A stretch of 15,494 nucleotides of DNA from Deltaproteobacteria bacterium UBA796 (GTDB lineage: Bacteria > Myxococcota_A > UBA796): positions 1 through 15,494 of the forward strand of contig DBIS01000401.1 in the NCBI GenBank assembly GCA_002296975.1, read 5' to 3'. How positions within the stretch are numbered: position 1 is the stretch's first letter; every line of letters starts with the position of its first letter. The notes under the pieces are model-generated. The model made no database searches. It was not told where the DNA came from and worked only from the letters and a program-made list of their open reading frames with translations. Below are positions 13,502 through 15,494 of the stretch, piece by piece. Made by a program: the position numbers and the translations under genes.

Positions 13502-15069
13502 ACTGGGATATTTGGGGAGCGCCCATCGGGGTGCTGTGTGCAGGAGTGGTCGCTGGGCTGGTCTTAATTATGCGCTCCAAAGGTGCGATTAAAAAAGACC
13601 CCACCGCTGAGGCCTTTGCAAAAAAAGACTCTCTGGTCGACCAACTTCGCGCACTGAAGGCAGACCAAGGCAAGCTTCCGTCAGCGGCCTTTGAACGGCG
13701 GTGGACAATATTGCTGGACCAGGCGGCCCTCGCTTTACGCCAGGCAGAAGGCATGGCCTCCCACGCCACCGATGATACCGACCGCGCCATCGACCCTGAT
13801 GCCACCCAACCGCTTTCCGTCAACAAAGCTGGTCGGCGATGGATGTGGGCGATCATCGTTGTGGCTTTCTTTTCAGGACTCGGTGCCGTGCTCAAAACCG
13901 CAACATCCACCCGCGGCCAGGGGGCAACCATGACCGGTGGTGCCATCGTGGCGGGCAAAGCGATGTCTGAGCAAGTCGCCGCCCTCGAGGCCACCGCCCA
14001 GGCCGAACCCGCCAACATCACCCCCATCAATCAACTTGCGCACTTGGCGATTCAATCCGGTGATTTAGGCCGAGCAATGAAGTGGATGGATGCGGCGAGA
14101 GCACTGCAGCCAGACCACCCAGAGGTGCGCACTCACCTGGCGATATTACAAGTGTCTGTAGGTATGGTTGAACGCGGAAAACTCCAGATTGAAGCTGCAC
14201 TTTCTGCTGATCCATTGTTTTCAGAAGCCCTGCTATGGAAGGGGCTCATCGCCCTCGAGGCCAAAGATCGCGAGACCGCGGTTTCTGCCCTCGAGGCCGC
14301 CTTGGAGAATGCCGGAGACCGAAGCGCTAGGTTGATGGCCACCCAAGCATTGGCCGAAGCGCGCAAACCGCCACCGGTGGTAGCGTTGCGGGGAAGCTTA
14401 AGCCTGAAGGCGGGTACGACCGGCTCAGAGTCTGGCGTGCTGTTCATTATGGTTCGCAACAGCGCCGAGGCTCAAGGGCCCCCGACTGCAGCGGTGAGAT
14501 TAGACCCCAGGGGCATCCCTGGCAGCTTCGTCATCACCGACCGAGACATCATGATGGGCGGACCGTGGCCAGAGCAAGTCTGGGTCGAGGCCCGCCTGGA
14601 CGCAGACGGAGACCCCTCAACAAAGAGTCCATCCGACCTCAAGTCGGAACGCCTGGGGCCTTTTTCGGCTGGTACAGAAAATATTGAACTGGTATTGGCT
14701 TCAAGCGCGACAAACCCTGTGGAGCCCGGATCAAATGCCCTTGAGAAAGTCAGCGGTGTCATCAGCTTTAAGGCAGGAATTACCCCGCCAACCCAAGGGA
14801 ATATTTTTGTGATCGTCCGGCGTACACCCACCCCACAAGGCCCCCCGGTAGCCGCCCTGAAGCTCAGCCCAGACAGCCGAAGCTTTTCGGTATCGGAGGA
14901 CGACATCATGATGGGTGGACCATGGCCAAAGCAGGTCTGGGTTCAGGTCCGCTCAGATGCAGACGGCAATGCGATGACCAAAGGTGCCGATGACTTTTCC
15001 AGTGCAGTGGTCGGCCCTATAAGCGCGGGCACCACAGATATCACCTTGGTCTTATCGACCAACGACTGA
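13498..15069 (+). CDS. ccmI: Apocytochrome c chaperone CcmI with duplicated C-terminal domain
   Basis: 523 residues. The CcmI-1 membrane part has helices at about 7-25 and 117-136 around a short cytoplasmic loop that includes DQLRALKADQGKLPSAAF. The periplasmic part begins with a TPR-like region (about 160-290; NQLAHLAIQSGDLGRAMKWM and similar helices). It ends in two copies of the CcmI/CycH C-terminal beta domain, about 296-401 and 417-521, each with GPP...A, DIMMGGPWP, QVWV..R.DADG and GP.SAGT. By hand alignment about half the residues are identical. CcmI binds the C-terminal helix of apocytochrome c and presents it to CcmF/CcmH. The ATG at 13498 overlaps the ccmH stop. The stop lies 3 bases from the stop of the convergent signalling gene. 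The duplication makes the protein longer than the usual 400-or-so residues. Confidence 0.92.
   Translation: MNWDIWGAPIGVLCAGVVAGLVLIMRSKGAIKKDPTAEAFAKKDSLVDQLRALKADQGKLPSAAFERRWTILLDQAALALRQAEGMASHATDDTDRAIDPDATQPLSVNKAGRRWMWAIIVVAFFSGLGAVLKTATSTRGQGATMTGGAIVAGKAMSEQVAALEATAQAEPANITPINQLAHLAIQSGDLGRAMKWMDAARALQPDHPEVRTHLAILQVSVGMVERGKLQIEAALSADPLFSEALLWKGLIALEAKDRETAVSALEAALENAGDRSARLMATQALAEARKPPPVVALRGSLSLKAGTTGSESGVLFIMVRNSAEAQGPPTAAVRLDPRGIPGSFVITDRDIMMGGPWPEQVWVEARLDADGDPSTKSPSDLKSERLGPFSAGTENIELVLASSATNPVEPGSNALEKVSGVISFKAGITPPTQGNIFVIVRRTPTPQGPPVAALKLSPDSRSFSVSEDDIMMGGPWPKQVWVQVRSDADGNAMTKGADDFSSAVVGPISAGTTDITLVLSTND
14383..14701 (+). repeat. CcmI C-terminal domain copy 1
   Basis: Encodes residues about 296-401 of CcmI. 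It aligns with copy 2 at roughly half identity with one two-residue gap; the run DIMMGGPWP (350-358) is identical. The nucleotides have diverged, so this is an old duplication and not a recent or unstable repeat. Confidence 0.85.
14746..15060 (+). repeat. CcmI C-terminal domain copy 2
   Basis: Encodes residues about 417-521 of CcmI, aligned with copy 1 at a shift of 119-121 residues. The two copies are joined by a Ser/Asn/Pro-rich linker of about 15 residues. Confidence 0.85.
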
Positions 15070-15072
15070 GCC

Positions 15073-15494
15073 CTATATCGAAGCGACAAAGGCCAACAAC
15101 TCAGCCAAGGTGAAGGGTTTTGTGAGCCGCGGGAGTTTGATTGGCGCAGCATCTTCGCTTTCGCCACCCGGTGCATAGCCGCTGAGCAAGGCGATAGGGG
15201 TGCTCATCTCAGCCTTCACCATTTTTTCAGCCAGCTCGAAGCCACTCATCGATGGCATCACGACATCCGAGAGCACCAAGAGATACACCTTGTCTGAATT
15301 CAGGAGATCCAAAGCGTCGGCCCCAGAGACCGCCTCATCGGTTTGATACCCTCCCAACTGCAGCATCTCACACACCGTATCGCGCACATCTGGGTCGTCC
15401 TCAACCACCAAAATACACCCGCCGCTATTGATTTTTACCGGTGGTCGTTCAGGAACGTTGAGCGGCGGCATTTTGGCTGGAATATGAACTTCGA
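15073..15494 (-). CDS. Receiver domain, probably C-terminus of a hybrid sensor histidine kinase (5' end outside window)
   Basis: The frame is open to the window edge and ends at TAG 15073-15075. Counting from the Met codon at 15471, the receiver has the acidic pair VVEDD (Glu24, Asp25, Asp26), the phospho-acceptor LSDVVMP (Asp69), LLSGYA (Ser97) and LTKPF (Lys118), so it should be phosphorylatable. No output domain follows. Upstream of that Met the frame continues without a stop and reads EVHIPAK, resembling the final strand of a histidine kinase ATPase domain (the usual F-x-I-x-L-P). This order, ATPase end, short Pro-rich linker, receiver, is the typical hybrid kinase layout. A stand-alone CheY-like protein starting at 15471 is the alternative. 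It converges on ccmI with a gap of 3 bases. Confidence 0.85.
   Translation of the reverse strand, partial: EVHIPAKMPPLNVPERPPVKINSGGCILVVEDDPDVRDTVCEMLQLGGYQTDEAVSGADALDLLNSDKVYLLVLSDVVMPSMSGFELAEKMVKAEMSTPIALLSGYAPGGESEDAAPIKLPRLTKPFTLAELLAFVASI

Noticed and set aside
7888..15069. Search for a c-type cytochrome (CXXCH) encoded with the ccm genes.
   Set aside because: The Cys pairs seen (WCQPC in CcmG, CPVC in CcmH) are redox motifs of the maturation proteins, not heme sites; no CXXCH protein was found in the predicted genes.
15073..15471. Stand-alone CheY-like regulator starting at 15471.
   Set aside because: The frame stays open to the window edge and the preceding residues resemble the end of a histidine kinase ATPase domain, so a partial hybrid kinase is more likely, although not proven.

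Overview
The window is a fairly GC-rich, gene-dense stretch of a Gram-negative bacterial chromosome. The strongest evidence is a complete System I cytochrome c maturation operon, ccmABCDEFGHI, at 7888-15069. Such systems work across an inner membrane and periplasm. The lineage cannot be fixed from the sequence alone. The mix of System I ccm genes with a sucrase/ferredoxin-like protein, a YfhO-like protein, a possible hybrid histidine kinase and several membrane-anchored orphans would suit a proteobacterium or a Myxococcota-like (former deltaproteobacterial) organism, but this is inference.

Layout. 1-621 (+): the tail of an SLC13/DASS-type anion:Na+ symporter, then a PaaI-like hotdog thioesterase. 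581-2502 (-): three genes read leftward, DUF423 membrane protein, then a membrane-anchored Ala/Lys/Pro-rich protein, then a Suc_Fer (Apd1-like) iron-sulfur protein that overlaps the thioesterase tail to tail by 41 bp. 2551-4497 (+): a YfhO-like multi-pass membrane protein, divergent from DUF423. 4530-6399 (+): two orphan membrane-anchored proteins of unknown function; the second carries a segment that resembles a module of phage structural proteins. 6403-7800 (-): an M20 metallopeptidase (dipeptidase type). 7888-15069 (+): the ccm operon. 15073-15494 (-): a receiver domain open to the window edge, probably the C-terminus of a hybrid sensor kinase.

How the genes work together. CcmA and CcmB form the ATPase and permease that, with CcmC and CcmD, load heme onto the periplasmic chaperone CcmE. 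CcmF (with CcmH and CcmI) ligates heme to apocytochrome c. CcmG and CcmH keep the CXXCH thiols reduced, and CcmI holds the apocytochrome. Seven of the eight gene junctions are stop/start overlaps and the eighth has one spacer base, so the cluster is very likely one translationally coupled transcript. No cytochrome c gene is visible here. The most unusual point in the operon is that CcmI carries two tandem copies of its C-terminal domain. CcmE also has a variant heme-binding motif (HSNEY).

No RNA genes, insertion sequences or CRISPR arrays were seen. There is no gene-free stretch longer than about 110 bases. None of the three convergent gene pairs leaves room for a conventional terminator.
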